Assembly (NCBI GenBank): GCA_029550685.1
Contig: JAKPGY010000237.1
Coordinates: 24,500 to 88,499, forward strand
Length of the DNA stretch: 64,000 bases
Reading direction: 5' to 3'
Origin: Bacillota bacterium
Lineage (GTDB): Bacteria > Bacillota > Syntrophomonadia > Syntrophomonadales > Syntrophomonadaceae
Shown: positions 16,593-25,817 of the stretch, piece by piece
How the letters are laid out: each line of letters begins with the position of its first letter
How positions within the stretch are numbered: position 1 is the first letter of the stretch
Translations under genes and position numbers: made by a program
The notes under the pieces: model-generated
The model's database searches: none
What the model was told of the DNA's origin: nothing
What the model saw: the letters and a program-made list of their open reading frames with translations, nothing else

Positions 16593-17910
16593 GATTGAAT
16601 TCTCCGATCATATCATATTTACGCACAGCTACCATGCGGGCTTGCACGAATTCTCCATTACGTATGGGCTTATGGCTTCTTACCATTGTAATACCGTCTA
16701 CTTCAGGTGCTTGGAAATAACCTCTCCCCAGGTACAAGTTGGCGGAGATACGTGAAGAAATTAGTATCTTTTCCTCTCTACCTATGCGAGTTTTGTTCTT
16801 TTTGCGGGTTATCCCCTGTTGAAGGGTGAGAACTCGGTCAAGCCGCGAATCTTTAACCTCGTCGGGCACCTGATCAGACATACGGGCAGCCGGAGTATTA
16901 TCCTGGGGTGAATAAGCAAAAGCTCCCAACCAATCAAATTCATATTCTTGTATAAAATCACACAAACGCTGGAATTGGTCCTCACTTTCCCCAGGAAAAC
17001 CTACCATTACAGTAGTACGAAGCACCAGATCAGGAATCGCTTGTCTTAGCTCCCGGAGCAGTTGGCGCAAGTCTTCTTCACTGTGATGACGGTTCATTTT
17101 CTGCAGGATGTTATGATCCACATGCTGTATAGGCAGGTCCAGATAAGGCACAACATGATCACTGTCAGCGATAGCTTTAATCATAGCTGAATTCAAATGA
17201 GCCGGATGAACATACATGAGCCGGATCCAATAATCACCGTTAATACTATTCAAGCTATAGATGAGCTGGGTTAGATCAGCACCATTGCCAAGATCATATC
17301 CATAAGACGCAGGATCCTGTCCAATAATCACCAGTTCTTTAATACCCTTATGTATAAATTCTTCGGCTTCCTTCTTTATCTCCCCTAAGGAACGGGAGCG
17401 AAGATTACCGCGAATCAATGGTATAGCACAGTAACTGCAGAGATTATTACACCCTTCGGATATCTTTATATAGGCTAACCCAGCGGGAGTAGTCAAAACC
17501 CGGGGACCTTGTTCAATAAAAACATCCGTTGCTGGGCGGACAACATTAACCCTTTGTCCTGAAGTAACTTTCTCAATCAGTTCATTTATTTCTAAAAAAG
17601 ATGATACACCTATTACCCCATCCAATTCGGGAATTTCATCAAGTAACTCTTGGGCATGAAGTTGGGACATGCATCCAGCAGCTATCAGATATTGCAGAAT
17701 CCCTTTACTTTTAAGCTGCGCAGTTTCTAAAATCCTGTCAATAGCTTCTTCTTTAGCCGCGGATAAAAATCCACAGGTATTAATAACCACCAAATCAGCA
17801 TATTCTAACCGGTCAGTTATGGAGTGACCCTGGCTTTTGACCAAGCCCATCATAATTTCGGTATCAACACGATTCTTAGCGCATCCTAGACTAATAAAAC
17901 CTATTTTCAC
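16576..17910 (-). CDS. rimO: Ribosomal protein S12 methylthiotransferase
   Basis: The product (444 residues) is a radical-SAM MiaB/RimO-type enzyme. The N-terminal UPF0004 domain begins KIGFISLGCAKNRVDTE, the SAM-cluster Cys triplet CNNLCSYC is at about 154-161, and a C-terminal TRAM domain is present. The SLGCAKN-VD opening is typical of RimO rather than MiaB. It adds a methylthio group to Asp88 of ribosomal protein S12. The start chosen is GTG 17910, which gives the usual MKIGF opening and has a GGTGAT site; another GTG at 17922 is possible. It overlaps pgsA and follows the rodZ-like gene. Confidence 0.94.
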   Translation of the reverse strand: MKIGFISLGCAKNRVDTEIMMGLVKSQGHSITDRLEYADLVVINTCGFLSAAKEEAIDRILETAQLKSKGILQYLIAAGCMSQLHAQELLDEIPELDGVIGVSSFLEINELIEKVTSGQRVNVVRPATDVFIEQGPRVLTTPAGLAYIKISEGCNNLCSYCAIPLIRGNLRSRSLGEIKKEAEEFIHKGIKELVIIGQDPASYGYDLGNGADLTQLIYSLNSINGDYWIRLMYVHPAHLNSAMIKAIADSDHVVPYLDLPIQHVDHNILQKMNRHHSEEDLRQLLRELRQAIPDLVLRTTVMVGFPGESEDQFQRLCDFIQEYEFDWLGAFAYSPQDNTPAARMSDQVPDEVKDSRLDRVLTLQQGITRKKNKTRIGREEKILISSRISANLYLGRGYFQAPEVDGITMVRSHKPIRNGEFVQARMVAVRKYDMIGEFNHEPSQ

Positions 17911-17933
17911 CTGCGGTATCACCTATTCTATTG

Positions 17934-18662
17934 TTATTCAGCAGTAAATTCCCGCTCCTTCACTTCTCCCGTTGCACCGAGAGGTTCCTGCTTTTCCCCA
18001 TTAAATGTTATATCAAGTCCTCCCGCATTGCCAGCTTTTATATATATTGATTCCTTACCTTCAAATACTCTTTCTTCACCAGCCGGCAAGGTCCCGGTAA
18101 ATTGAGTTTCTCCATCAACCATTACCAAAAGCCAACAGGGTTGAGTGGTTTTCAGTTCCAATAGTGCTACCGGTGTGGCACTGGGTGGTGGTGCTTCCTT
18201 TTGTTCTTCATTAGGAGCAGGGGTTTGTTCCACCGGTTGTTGTATTCCCGGGAGCTGGGGCTGATCTTCTTGTGCACCCCGATCCGCTAGATACCCCACT
18301 ATATAGTTTCCAATCCAAATAGCTATAACTAAAAAGATGATTCCGGCTATAATGTTACCCCAGGGAAGAACTACTTTATTTATCGGTTCCAATGGTTCAG
18401 TCACCTGGGTTATTTGTTCCTCTTCCTGCTCGGAATAAGCTTCTAGTTTAAATCGATAAGCAAACTCGGCTTCGTCTAAGCCAAGAAATTTTGAATATCG
18501 TTTTACGAATCCCGTGGCATAAACCTGAGGAGGCAAAACATGATACTTCTCTTCTTCCAAAGCCTGTAGGTAATACTTGCGAATTTTGGTTTCCTCTTCA
18601 ATTTCGTCCAAGGAGAAGCCCTGTCGTAATCTTTCTTCCTGAAGTCGCTGGCCTACTCCCAC
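17934..18662 (-). CDS. RodZ-like protein: N-terminal HTH, one membrane span, C-terminal DUF4115
   Basis: The product (about 242 residues) has an N-terminal HTH_25 domain (GQRLQEERLRQGFSLDEI, about 3-70). A membrane span follows at about 108-130 (WGNIIAGIIFLVIAIWIGNY), then a Pro/Glu-rich linker and a C-terminal extracytoplasmic domain with LELKTTQPCWLLV and the AGNAGGLDITFNG pattern of DUF4115. RodZ links MreB to the envelope and shapes the cell. The start is uncertain: GTG 18662 gives better ribosome-site spacing (AAGGGG) than GTG 18671. It is in the ftsK-regulator-rodZ-rimO-pgsA run. Confidence 0.85.
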   Translation of the reverse strand: MGVGQRLQEERLRQGFSLDEIEEETKIRKYYLQALEEEKYHVLPPQVYATGFVKRYSKFLGLDEAEFAYRFKLEAYSEQEEEQITQVTEPLEPINKVVLPWGNIIAGIIFLVIAIWIGNYIVGYLADRGAQEDQPQLPGIQQPVEQTPAPNEEQKEAPPPSATPVALLELKTTQPCWLLVMVDGETQFTGTLPAGEERVFEGKESIYIKAGNAGGLDITFNGEKQEPLGATGEVKEREFTAE

Positions 18663-18707
18663 CAAAATCACCCCTTACTTATTTCCGGTATTTTATTTAA
18701 TAACGTT

Positions 18708-19670
18708 TCACTCATTGGAGGAAGAAGCTGCCCCTACACCTATACGCACAGCTTGTCGCACTGGATAATGGTTGGATAAACCATAAACCAGGCCAGCCAG
18801 AAGCCGGGGTATTCCAGGTTTGCATGCAAAGGCTTGTCCTGGTAACAGGGGGAAATCATGTATTTCCCCGTTATTAATATAGATCAGGCGATTAAGGCCG
18901 TCAGTCACAACCAACAACTGCTGATCGTTTTTCATAAAATTCAATCCTCCGGTGATGCACTGGTCCAACAGTATTGAATCACTGATACCCAAAGCTATTA
19001 CCGAACAATGTCCGGTAAGATCAAAAATATCTTGCTCTTTCTCTGGATGTCCGTAAGTGCACAGCCTAGGTACCTGATCCTCATCCTTTTGATTGATAAA
19101 CTGGTAAATCATTGATTGGTAGCAGGGATCCACCACCAGATATTCGCAATTAAAAACAGCCCAAGCCTGTGATGCAAAGGCTTTTTGAACTTCTTCAGAC
19201 GACAAACCTTCCTCATATCTTAAGTGCTTATCAGCATAGATCCGCCTGCAGGTACGCCTATTGGACAGCCGGATAATATTACTGGTATCAACATCCATCT
19301 GCTGCATCCGCATTAATATTTGGCTTCCCAAATCATCATTTCCTAGAACCGTCATCACCTTAGGTTCTATCCCCAGTTCCACGAATATTTGGGCTAATTC
19401 GATAGCCGTACCGTTCTGGTAAATATCGATTCTATGCTGGGATGTATCAACTTCAATACTCAAATAAGTACTACCCATAATTACTACATTGGCTTGTTCA
19501 CTAAAAACATATCCCTTGCCCAGAATAGCGCCCTTTTTCATAAGATTGGAAATATGTACGGCAGCAGATGATCGGGATATCCCTAATCGATGAGCAAGAT
19601 CCTCCTGGCTGATTAAAGGTTCTTTTCTCAGCAACTCGAAAATCTCTCGCTCTCTGGAGGTTAAGCGCAA
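18708..19670 (-). CDS. Winged-helix regulator with a degenerate PfkB-type sugar-kinase domain
   Basis: The 320-residue product starts with a winged-helix DNA-binding domain (1-55, LISQEDLAHRLGISRSSAAVHISNL). A ribokinase-like fold follows, with VMTVLGNDDLGSQI near 105-118. In PfkB kinases the C-terminal signature is D-T-x-G-A-G-D; the equivalent stretch here (about 278-296) reads GQAFACKPGIPRLLAGLVYG, so the anion hole and catalytic Asp are missing. Sugar phosphorylation is unlikely; the domain may sense a nucleoside or sugar ligand. TTG 19670 has a GGAGGA site. It lies between ftsK and the rodZ-like gene, all read in one direction, and may regulate that group. Confidence 0.75.
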   Translation of the reverse strand: MRLTSREREIFELLRKEPLISQEDLAHRLGISRSSAAVHISNLMKKGAILGKGYVFSEQANVVIMGSTYLSIEVDTSQHRIDIYQNGTAIELAQIFVELGIEPKVMTVLGNDDLGSQILMRMQQMDVDTSNIIRLSNRRTCRRIYADKHLRYEEGLSSEEVQKAFASQAWAVFNCEYLVVDPCYQSMIYQFINQKDEDQVPRLCTYGHPEKEQDIFDLTGHCSVIALGISDSILLDQCITGGLNFMKNDQQLLVVTDGLNRLIYINNGEIHDFPLLPGQAFACKPGIPRLLAGLVYGLSNHYPVRQAVRIGVGAASSSNE

Positions 19671-19697
19671 GGTTTTACTCCTCCCCCATACAAATTC

Positions 19698-21935
19698 CTA
19701 AATTGATTTACGGTTCGCATATAGTTTTTCCAGTTGCTCACTGTCTATAAGAATTTCTCGCTTTTTGTTGGCGTCCAGGGAGGATACTATCCCCCGATCT
19801 TCCATTAAGTCCACCAAGCGGGCGGCACGGGCATATCCAATACGTAGTCTGCGCTGCAACAACGACACGGAAGCCTTTTGGCTATCCACAAACACCGCAA
19901 CTGCGTCCCAAAATAAGTCATCATCGTACTCTAAATCAGCTTGCTCCAGCGAGAATTCCAGTTCGTTGATTTGATTTTCATCCTCAGCTTCATAGGCCTG
20001 CTGCTTGATAAACTCCACCGTCTTTTCTATATCCTGATCGGATACGTAAGCACCTTGTACTCTATAAGGTTTTACTGCACCAACCGGGAAAAAGAGCATA
20101 TCTCCTTTTCCCAGCAGTTTTTCTGCCCCGCCCATGTCCAGTATGGTACGAGAGTCAGCCTGTGAGGAAACAGCAAAAGCAATCCGGGACGGTATATTAG
20201 CTTTGATTACTCCGGTAACTACATCAACCGAAGGTCGTTGGGTAGCAACAATTAAATGCATCCCAGCAGCTCTTGCCATTTGGGCCAGGCGACAAATTGA
20301 ATCCTCAACTTCCACAGGAGCTACCATCATTAAATCGGCTAGTTCATCTATGATGATTACAATAAACGGGATTTTCTCGTCGGCTACTTGGTTATAGCGG
20401 CTGATATCCCGTACTCCCTTTTCAGCAAACATACGATAGCGTTTCTCCATCTCAGTAACCATCCATCGTAAAACCACAGCGGCCTTTTTCGGATCAGTTA
20501 CCACCGGACACATTAAATGAGGAATACCATTATAAACGGTTAGCTCTACCATTTTGGGGTCAATGAAAACCAATTTAAGTTCGTCGGGCATAGCGTTGTA
20601 TAACAGACTCATGATAATACAGTTGAGGCACACACTTTTGCCAGAACCGGTGGAACCAGCAATCAATAAATGGGGCATATCCGTTAATTTAGCCACTACT
20701 GCCGATCCGGAAATATCTTCTCCCAAGGCAAAAGCCAACGGAGTATTCAAACGGCGAAACGCCGGTGAAGACAGCAAGCTGCGCAATCCTACACTGAGAA
20801 TTTTGCTGTTGGGAACTTCTATGCCCACCGCTGATTTCCCGGGAATAGGTGCTTCTATGCGAATCCCTGGAGCAGCCAGGTTTAACTGTAAATCATCGGT
20901 AAGACTGATTATTCTGCTGACCTTTACTCCCGGAGCAGGTGTTAATTCGTATCTAGTTACCGCTGGCCCACAGCTTACCTGATTAACCTTGACTCCGATG
21001 CCGAAATTGGCAAAAGTCTCTTCTAAAATGGATATACTTTCTTTTATATTCTTTTTATCAATGCTGCGCTCTGAACTATCCTCACTGAGCAGCTCCAGAG
21101 ACGGTTTTTGATAATGATGGTTGTCACCCTTTTTCAACGAGGCTGCTGGTGTGAATTTGGGAGAAACAGCTGGAAACTCGGGCTCCACTTCAGGAGTTGG
21201 GTTAACCTCCATCTCTATATAATTAAGATCAGCTTTTTCAGTTACAGTAGCTTCCATACCGTGATCAATGATTATAGGCTCTGTTTTTCTTGAAACAGGG
21301 GCTGGCCTACTGTCCTCTTCGACTTCATAAAAAAGGACGTGGTTTAGCCATTTCCCAACTTTACCTAACCATTTAATCAATAATGCACTTATTTCTGCCC
21401 AGGGCCGATTAATAATCAAAAGCAGAGAGATGCACAAACCTAGAGTTAAAAAAACCACCGCCCCGACTTGTCCCACTAATTGGAGAAACAAGTAGGCTAT
21501 TCCTCCGCCCAGCACTCCCCCTCCTAAACCTTTTTGTCCTGCTGTCCAAGGAGTGAGACCTATAGGTATGTCGTATAACCCATAGTAAATCAGCACGCAG
21601 ATAAACAGAAGAGAAAATCCCCACATCCTTATGGACCAAGTCTGTTTATAGACCCCTAGATGGATGGACCAGGCCAGCAGAAGAAATGAGAATATTATAG
21701 CTCCTTCCCCAAAAGCAAGTTCCAATCCGTAAGCCACTCGTGAGCCTATCCAGCCAACTACCTTGATGTCTTCGGGAATGCCCTGGGCACGGCTAATACA
21801 TATATAAATAAACAGTGCCATTACAAAAGCCACTAATGATAGAATTTCATTGCGTATTGGATTTGGCTGGGGTACCTCTTTCTTACGTATACGCGCTGAT
21901 TTTGATTTTACTGTCTTTTTCTTTATGGTTGGCAT
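19698..21935 (-). CDS. ftsK: FtsK/SpoIIIE-family DNA translocase
   Basis: The 745-residue product has a basic N-terminus, about four membrane segments (roughly 31-50, 76-93, 104-122, 141-175), a linker, and the alpha/beta motor with Walker A GSTGSGKS at 427-434. FIVIIIDELADLMM (Walker B) and IVATQRPSVDVVTGVIKANIPSR follow. The C-terminal gamma winged helix (LFWDAVAVFVDSQKASVSLLQRRLRIGYARA) reads orientation sequences. It pumps chromosomal DNA through the division or sporulation septum. In Bacillus the matching locus (tepA-ylzJ-spoIIIE) encodes SpoIIIE, so a sporulation role is likely. ATG 21935 has an AGGAG site. It may also be called spoIIIE. Confidence 0.95.
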   Translation of the reverse strand: MPTIKKKTVKSKSARIRKKEVPQPNPIRNEILSLVAFVMALFIYICISRAQGIPEDIKVVGWIGSRVAYGLELAFGEGAIIFSFLLLAWSIHLGVYKQTWSIRMWGFSLLFICVLIYYGLYDIPIGLTPWTAGQKGLGGGVLGGGIAYLFLQLVGQVGAVVFLTLGLCISLLLIINRPWAEISALLIKWLGKVGKWLNHVLFYEVEEDSRPAPVSRKTEPIIIDHGMEATVTEKADLNYIEMEVNPTPEVEPEFPAVSPKFTPAASLKKGDNHHYQKPSLELLSEDSSERSIDKKNIKESISILEETFANFGIGVKVNQVSCGPAVTRYELTPAPGVKVSRIISLTDDLQLNLAAPGIRIEAPIPGKSAVGIEVPNSKILSVGLRSLLSSPAFRRLNTPLAFALGEDISGSAVVAKLTDMPHLLIAGSTGSGKSVCLNCIIMSLLYNAMPDELKLVFIDPKMVELTVYNGIPHLMCPVVTDPKKAAVVLRWMVTEMEKRYRMFAEKGVRDISRYNQVADEKIPFIVIIIDELADLMMVAPVEVEDSICRLAQMARAAGMHLIVATQRPSVDVVTGVIKANIPSRIAFAVSSQADSRTILDMGGAEKLLGKGDMLFFPVGAVKPYRVQGAYVSDQDIEKTVEFIKQQAYEAEDENQINELEFSLEQADLEYDDDLFWDAVAVFVDSQKASVSLLQRRLRIGYARAARLVDLMEDRGIVSSLDANKKREILIDSEQLEKLYANRKSI

Positions 21936-22517
21936 ATATTTCTCCTGAGTGCTACTTCACATAATTCCTATCGAAATGACAGCAAAATGGTTGGGCAATT
22001 TTCAATGATATTGTAGGTAAATTTCTCCAGGTGCAAAGGAATTCCTTCTGGTTCCAAAAAATACTACCAAAGCGTTAAAACTCAAAGCAAAAGGCCATAT
22101 CGCAGCGAAAGCAGCCAGAGCCAAATATTAATTATATGAATACAGAAAGGTTCTCTTTTTCTTACCACCTTGTAAATCATTCGAACAGATAAGTAAGCAA
22201 CCGCGGTTGCTGCTAAATGTCCTCCTGCTTAAGGTATGACATTGATATTGCTCAGGTTAGTATTTAAGTCCTATATTCCAAACACTGATTAGCCTGCAAT
22301 GACAATTAAAAGAATAGTGCGCCGCAAATAAGTCGCTTACTGGAAAGACCGGCGCAGAATAGAAAAATGCCTTCCTGAACGCAATAAAAACCGCCACCAT
22401 TGTCCCCTACTAGAATCTCCAAGATAAGCAGGGGCTTATTGATGGCGAACAGGTGCTGGAATTAGAGCTTGTTAAATTATAGCACAGCACCAGGACAACA
22501 TACCAGAAAGGTAAATA
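21936..22517. other. 582-bp gap upstream of ftsK, no intact gene
   Basis: No open frame of useful length is present. A perfect 16-bp palindrome, AGCAACCGCGGTTGCT, lies at 22196-22211. TGCGCCG and CGGCGCA form an inverted pair around 22320-22360. Short plus-strand stretches look like decayed coding sequence, for example an ending IDGEQVLELELVKL before a stop near 22480, but they are too short to assign. No promoter for ftsK was confidently found. Confidence 0.4.
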
Positions 22518-22739
22518 TTATTCGAAATCAGCTACCAGATCTATTATATTGCCGGGCTGGAATTTGCTGTTGATGTAGTCCATGGGATCAGTGCTTCTTA
22601 CCTGTATTACCCGCACCTGATTCTGCCCGCAGTTTTCTACAACCAGTTCACCTCCGGAACGCAGCTTCAGGGAAAAAGACTCTGTAGGCTTTTTATCCTC
22701 CAAAGGAAACTCAAAGGGTTCGGGAATATATAATATCAC
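22518..22739 (-). CDS. ylzJ: YlzJ-like protein, 73 residues
   Basis: This short protein begins [13 protein letters not shown], as YlzJ-like proteins do (typically M-I-x-Y-T-x-x-P-x-E-x-V-F), and follows tepA with a 4-bp overlap (GTG start inside the GTGA junction). The same tepA-ylzJ pair precedes spoIIIE in Bacillus. The function is not known. Identification relies on the N-terminus, size and synteny. Confidence 0.75.
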   Translation of the reverse strand: MILYIPEPFEFPLEDKKPTESFSLKLRSGGELVVENCGQNQVRVIQVRSTDPMDYINSKFQPGNIIDLVADFE

Positions 22740-23428
22740 TGTATCATCCCCTCGTTTTTTTTCAACTCCTCCAGTTTTCTAAGGGCTTCAGTGACTCCCC
22801 CCACCTGATCTATTATTCCGTAATCCACCGCATCTTTCCCTACTAATACAGTTCCGATATCCCGGGCCAAATCCCCGGTTCTGAACATAAGTTCCCGGAA
22901 CTTCTCTTCGCTGATTCTGGAATGTTCCACGACAAACCGCACCACCCGGTCCTGCATTTTATCAAGGTATTCATAGGTTTGGGGAACACCGATTACTAGG
23001 CCAGTTAACCGTATTGGGTGTATCGTCATAGTAGCAGATGGGGCAATCAGCGAGTAGTCTGCCGCTACGGCAATAGATACCCCAATGGAGTGACCTCCAC
23101 CTAGTACAATAGATACGGTAGGCTTGGTCATGCTGGCAATCGCTTCCGCCATGGCCAATCCCGCTTCCACATCACCGCCTACGGTATTTAACAGGATCAG
23201 CAGTCCTTTAATATTAGGGTTTTCTTCCACGGCAATTAACTGGGGAATAACATGTTCATATTTGGTGGTTTTATTCTGGGGAGGAAGAACCATATGTCCC
23301 TCTACCTGTCCGGTAATAGTTAAACAGTGAATATCACTTTTATAAGCAGGGATTTCTAATTGGCCCAGTTCCTTAATGTTGTCTAGCTTTTGTTCCTGGT
23401 TGGCTTCCGGTTGATGATTTTCTGTCAA
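22736..23428 (-). CDS. tepA: ClpP-like serine protease TepA
   Basis: The 230-residue product is a ClpP/crotonase-fold protease. It has [17 protein letters not shown] (oxyanion region), the catalytic Ser in [17 protein letters not shown] and His in [17 protein letters not shown], followed by [14 protein letters not shown]. TepA was first described as a translocation-enhancing protein; related enzymes degrade small acid-soluble or signal peptides, and the precise substrate is unsettled. TTG 23428 has a GGGAGAAG site. It is followed by ylzJ and ftsK as in Bacillus, but rnj, which normally precedes it, is about 5 kb away here behind an inserted two-component/acyl-CoA synthetase module. Confidence 0.9.
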   Translation of the reverse strand: MTENHQPEANQEQKLDNIKELGQLEIPAYKSDIHCLTITGQVEGHMVLPPQNKTTKYEHVIPQLIAVEENPNIKGLLILLNTVGGDVEAGLAMAEAIASMTKPTVSIVLGGGHSIGVSIAVAADYSLIAPSATMTIHPIRLTGLVIGVPQTYEYLDKMQDRVVRFVVEHSRISEEKFRELMFRTGDLARDIGTVLVGKDAVDYGIIDQVGGVTEALRKLEELKKNEGMIQ

Positions 23429-24155
23429 AGTTACTTCTCCCTTCCTCTTTATTCATTATTAAAATTAGGTTAACCTCAGGAATGATAATTAATACAGAAT
23501 AAAAAGGTCGGCTGTCACTGTCTATCTCTGTGAAAATGTATTCTGCTCATATCTCACACATCCTTCGGACACTCCCAATGTACCTTTACGGGTACAATTT
23601 ATGTTGGTCGTTCCGGCACTCCCCCCTTCGGGGACTCCCGATGTACCCTAACGGGTACTATAAGGTTGCCGGTGCTCCTTTCGGTCGCTGTTAAGGTTGA
23701 GAGTCCTGTCAGGGGCGTGGCAATCTGGCAATCTCTATGCCGTTTGCCCAATCGTATTAAGCAGTGTATAAAACTTTAATACAATCATAGAACACGGGTA
23801 ATTAACAAAACCGTTAACAAAAATACAATTTTTGTTTTTTTGATCACTCCACAGACTTTAAGAACAGATCCACCACTATTACATCTATACACTAAGATAG
23901 TATAAAACCGGGCTATCAGCAGGGTTGATAAATAATACAGAATAATAGGGCTGGCTTATATGAGAAAGCCACCTTAGTCAAATATTTGTCAACCTTCTAA
24001 TTTTACGCTTTCACAACTTATACTAGCGGAGCCAGATAGCCTTGTGGGTCTAGGCTTCATATCTGCCCACATCTATTTCAAAATCATCAAATAATGTTTA
24101 CTATTAATGTTTACTATAGGTTATTGCTACTTCTTGCCTCATGTTTTGAATAACC
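23429..24155. other. 727-bp gap with a partial repeat and no gene
   Basis: No open frame with a ribosome site is seen. The centre (23563-23726) belongs to the repeat family found at 12.25-12.44 kb. An A/T-only hairpin followed by a T-run lies near 23818-23843 on the plus strand, and a GGCTT..AAGCC inverted pair near 23953-23975. The gap marks the junction between tepA and the two-component system. Confidence 0.5.
23563..23726. repeat. Partial copy of the dispersed palindromic repeat, with an internal 33-bp tandem
   Basis: It shares AGGGGCGTGGCAATCT exactly (23711-23726) with the element at 12251-12438, and 23606-23622 matches 12329-12345 in inverted orientation (15 of 17). Two 33-bp units, 23563-23595 and 23626-23658, match at 28 of 33 positions. 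Each ends in ACGGGTAC. The left terminal half of the element (GAGATnGCCACG) is not present, so this is a rearranged or truncated copy. Confidence 0.6.
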
Positions 24156-25817
24156 CTACTGAAACTTAAACCAGAATACTACCCCGTCTTCACAGTTTTG
24201 GGCACCATAGGAAAAGCCGTGCAATTCTAAAATGGTGCGGGCAATGGCCAAGCCCAGGCCGGTACCTTTGGAGTGACCACGGGACAGGTCAGATTTCTTA
24301 AAAGGAAGCCATATTTCCTTTATGCGCTCTTCTGGTATGTGGCTGCCGCTATTATAGATTTCATACCGATCGCCAGAGATTCTAATGCTAATTGAGCCGC
24401 CCTCCGGGGTATGTCCCAGGGCATTGACAAAAAAGTTGTCAATCACTCGTTCTATCATGGCATGATCTGCCTTTATCACGGCCTCCCCATCGATGTCAAC
24501 CGTGAGGGATTTTTCCTGGGAAATTGGGCGGTAACGACCAATCACCTCATTACTGGCTTCCGCCAGGGACAGTTCCTCCCGTTTTATTTGCAGGAAATCC
24601 GACTCTAATCTGGTCATCTCCAGCATGCTGCGGATGATCTTATCCATCCTTTCTACATTAGACAGGATATGGGCGGCATAATGCTCCCGCTTCTCGGTGT
24701 GGATGTTTTCCTGTAAGTTCTGGGCGTAGCCAGAAATAATGCTCAAAGGGGTTTTCAAGTCATGAGCCAGGGCATCGGTCATTTCCTGACGCTGTTTTTC
24801 CAGTTCCTCTCTCTCCCGATAAGTTTTATAAGTCTGCCGGGAAAGTATGAAAGCCACCCCCAGGAATATGACCAGACAGGAAATCCAGACAAACACCAAT
24901 GTAGTGGAGCATCGCTCCCACATATTGATATCACGAGCTATCACCGTCCAAAAGTCACTATAATATTTTTGGTCTATGCCGTGAATCGTGTTCTGATAAG
25001 GCATGGGCAAGTAATAGCGATAGGTGGTCAACGCGATTCTTTGACTGGGATGCTCCAAATGTTGCATGATTTCTGTTTCTTTCAACTGCTCTGCATCGGT
25101 TACTAATTGCCGGAGTTCAGCATGTTTTTTACTGTTGGTTGCCGGGCTAATGTTTCCATGCTCAAAATAAGGTAAGTCTCGAGTATTTTGATAGCGAGAA
25201 GTATAGATAATTTCATCAGTGACGGTCCCACCGCCTGAAGTTACATGGCCCTGTTCATCGAAGGTGTCAGCATACATGGGATTAACCGTTATTTTACCGG
25301 GGATAACCATTTCCTGATCCAGCCAAAAGCCCCTTAAATCTACAGTATAATGCCAGAGATCACCTGCCTTTTTCGGCTGGAAATCAGCAGTCAGATAATA
25401 TTCCAATTCGGATATCTCTTCATCACTAAACCATTCCCGGGGATTTAAATATCCATATTGTTTGCCGCCATCATACTGGACTATCCAGTAGTTATTAGTA
25501 TGAAAAAGCAGTTGGTAATCACCGGTGAAAACAGCTATTTCAGTTCCAGCCACAGTAAAGAAACTTGTGCTTCTAACCAATTCCTTTCTTAGGGAGACCA
25601 GATCCGTAACCTGGTTGTTACTGTCAAGGTAATTCTGAAGAATTTCGGCCACTCGGTTGTTGACACCGTTAGCATAGGTTCTGAATTCCATTCCCGCCAC
25701 CTTCTGCTCTTCTGATATAACGAAAATGCTGAAGCCCGTCATCAGCAACAGGTAGATAGCCAGAAATGCACTGAAGACACGCGTATAAATGAGGCGTTTG
25801 GTGATGTTTTTCTGCAT
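24156..25817 (-). CDS. Sensor histidine kinase with a large extracytoplasmic domain
   Basis: The 553-residue product has a first membrane span (about 15-35), an extracytoplasmic region of about 270 residues that I cannot assign to a known sensor fold, and a second span (about 305-326). The HisKA domain follows with the phosphorylated His352 in ALAHDLKTPLSIISG, then the HATPase with NFFVNALGHTPEGG, GSHIPEERI and GTGLGLAIA. The ATG at 25817 directly abuts the stop of the response regulator gene. It should autophosphorylate in response to an unknown external signal and pass phosphate to that regulator. The pair lies divergently from the acyl-CoA synthetase gene, a possible target. Confidence 0.92.
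   Translation of the reverse strand: MQKNITKRLIYTRVFSAFLAIYLLLMTGFSIFVISEEQKVAGMEFRTYANGVNNRVAEILQNYLDSNNQVTDLVSLRKELVRSTSFFTVAGTEIAVFTGDYQLLFHTNNYWIVQYDGGKQYGYLNPREWFSDEEISELEYYLTADFQPKKAGDLWHYTVDLRGFWLDQEMVIPGKITVNPMYADTFDEQGHVTSGGGTVTDEIIYTSRYQNTRDLPYFEHGNISPATNSKKHAELRQLVTDAEQLKETEIMQHLEHPSQRIALTTYRYYLPMPYQNTIHGIDQKYYSDFWTVIARDINMWERCSTTLVFVWISCLVIFLGVAFILSRQTYKTYREREELEKQRQEMTDALAHDLKTPLSIISGYAQNLQENIHTEKREHYAAHILSNVERMDKIIRSMLEMTRLESDFLQIKREELSLAEASNEVIGRYRPISQEKSLTVDIDGEAVIKADHAMIERVIDNFFVNALGHTPEGGSISIRISGDRYEIYNSGSHIPEERIKEIWLPFKKSDLSRGHSKGTGLGLAIARTILELHGFSYGAQNCEDGVVFWFKFQ

Noticed and set aside
22320..22490. Transposase remnant in the gap before ftsK
   Set aside because: Short Arg/Lys-rich translations are broken by stops, and no transposase motif or terminal repeats could be supported.
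23800..23850. Plus-strand terminator in the tepA/two-component gap
   Set aside because: The stem is only A/T pairs, and no plus-strand gene precedes it.
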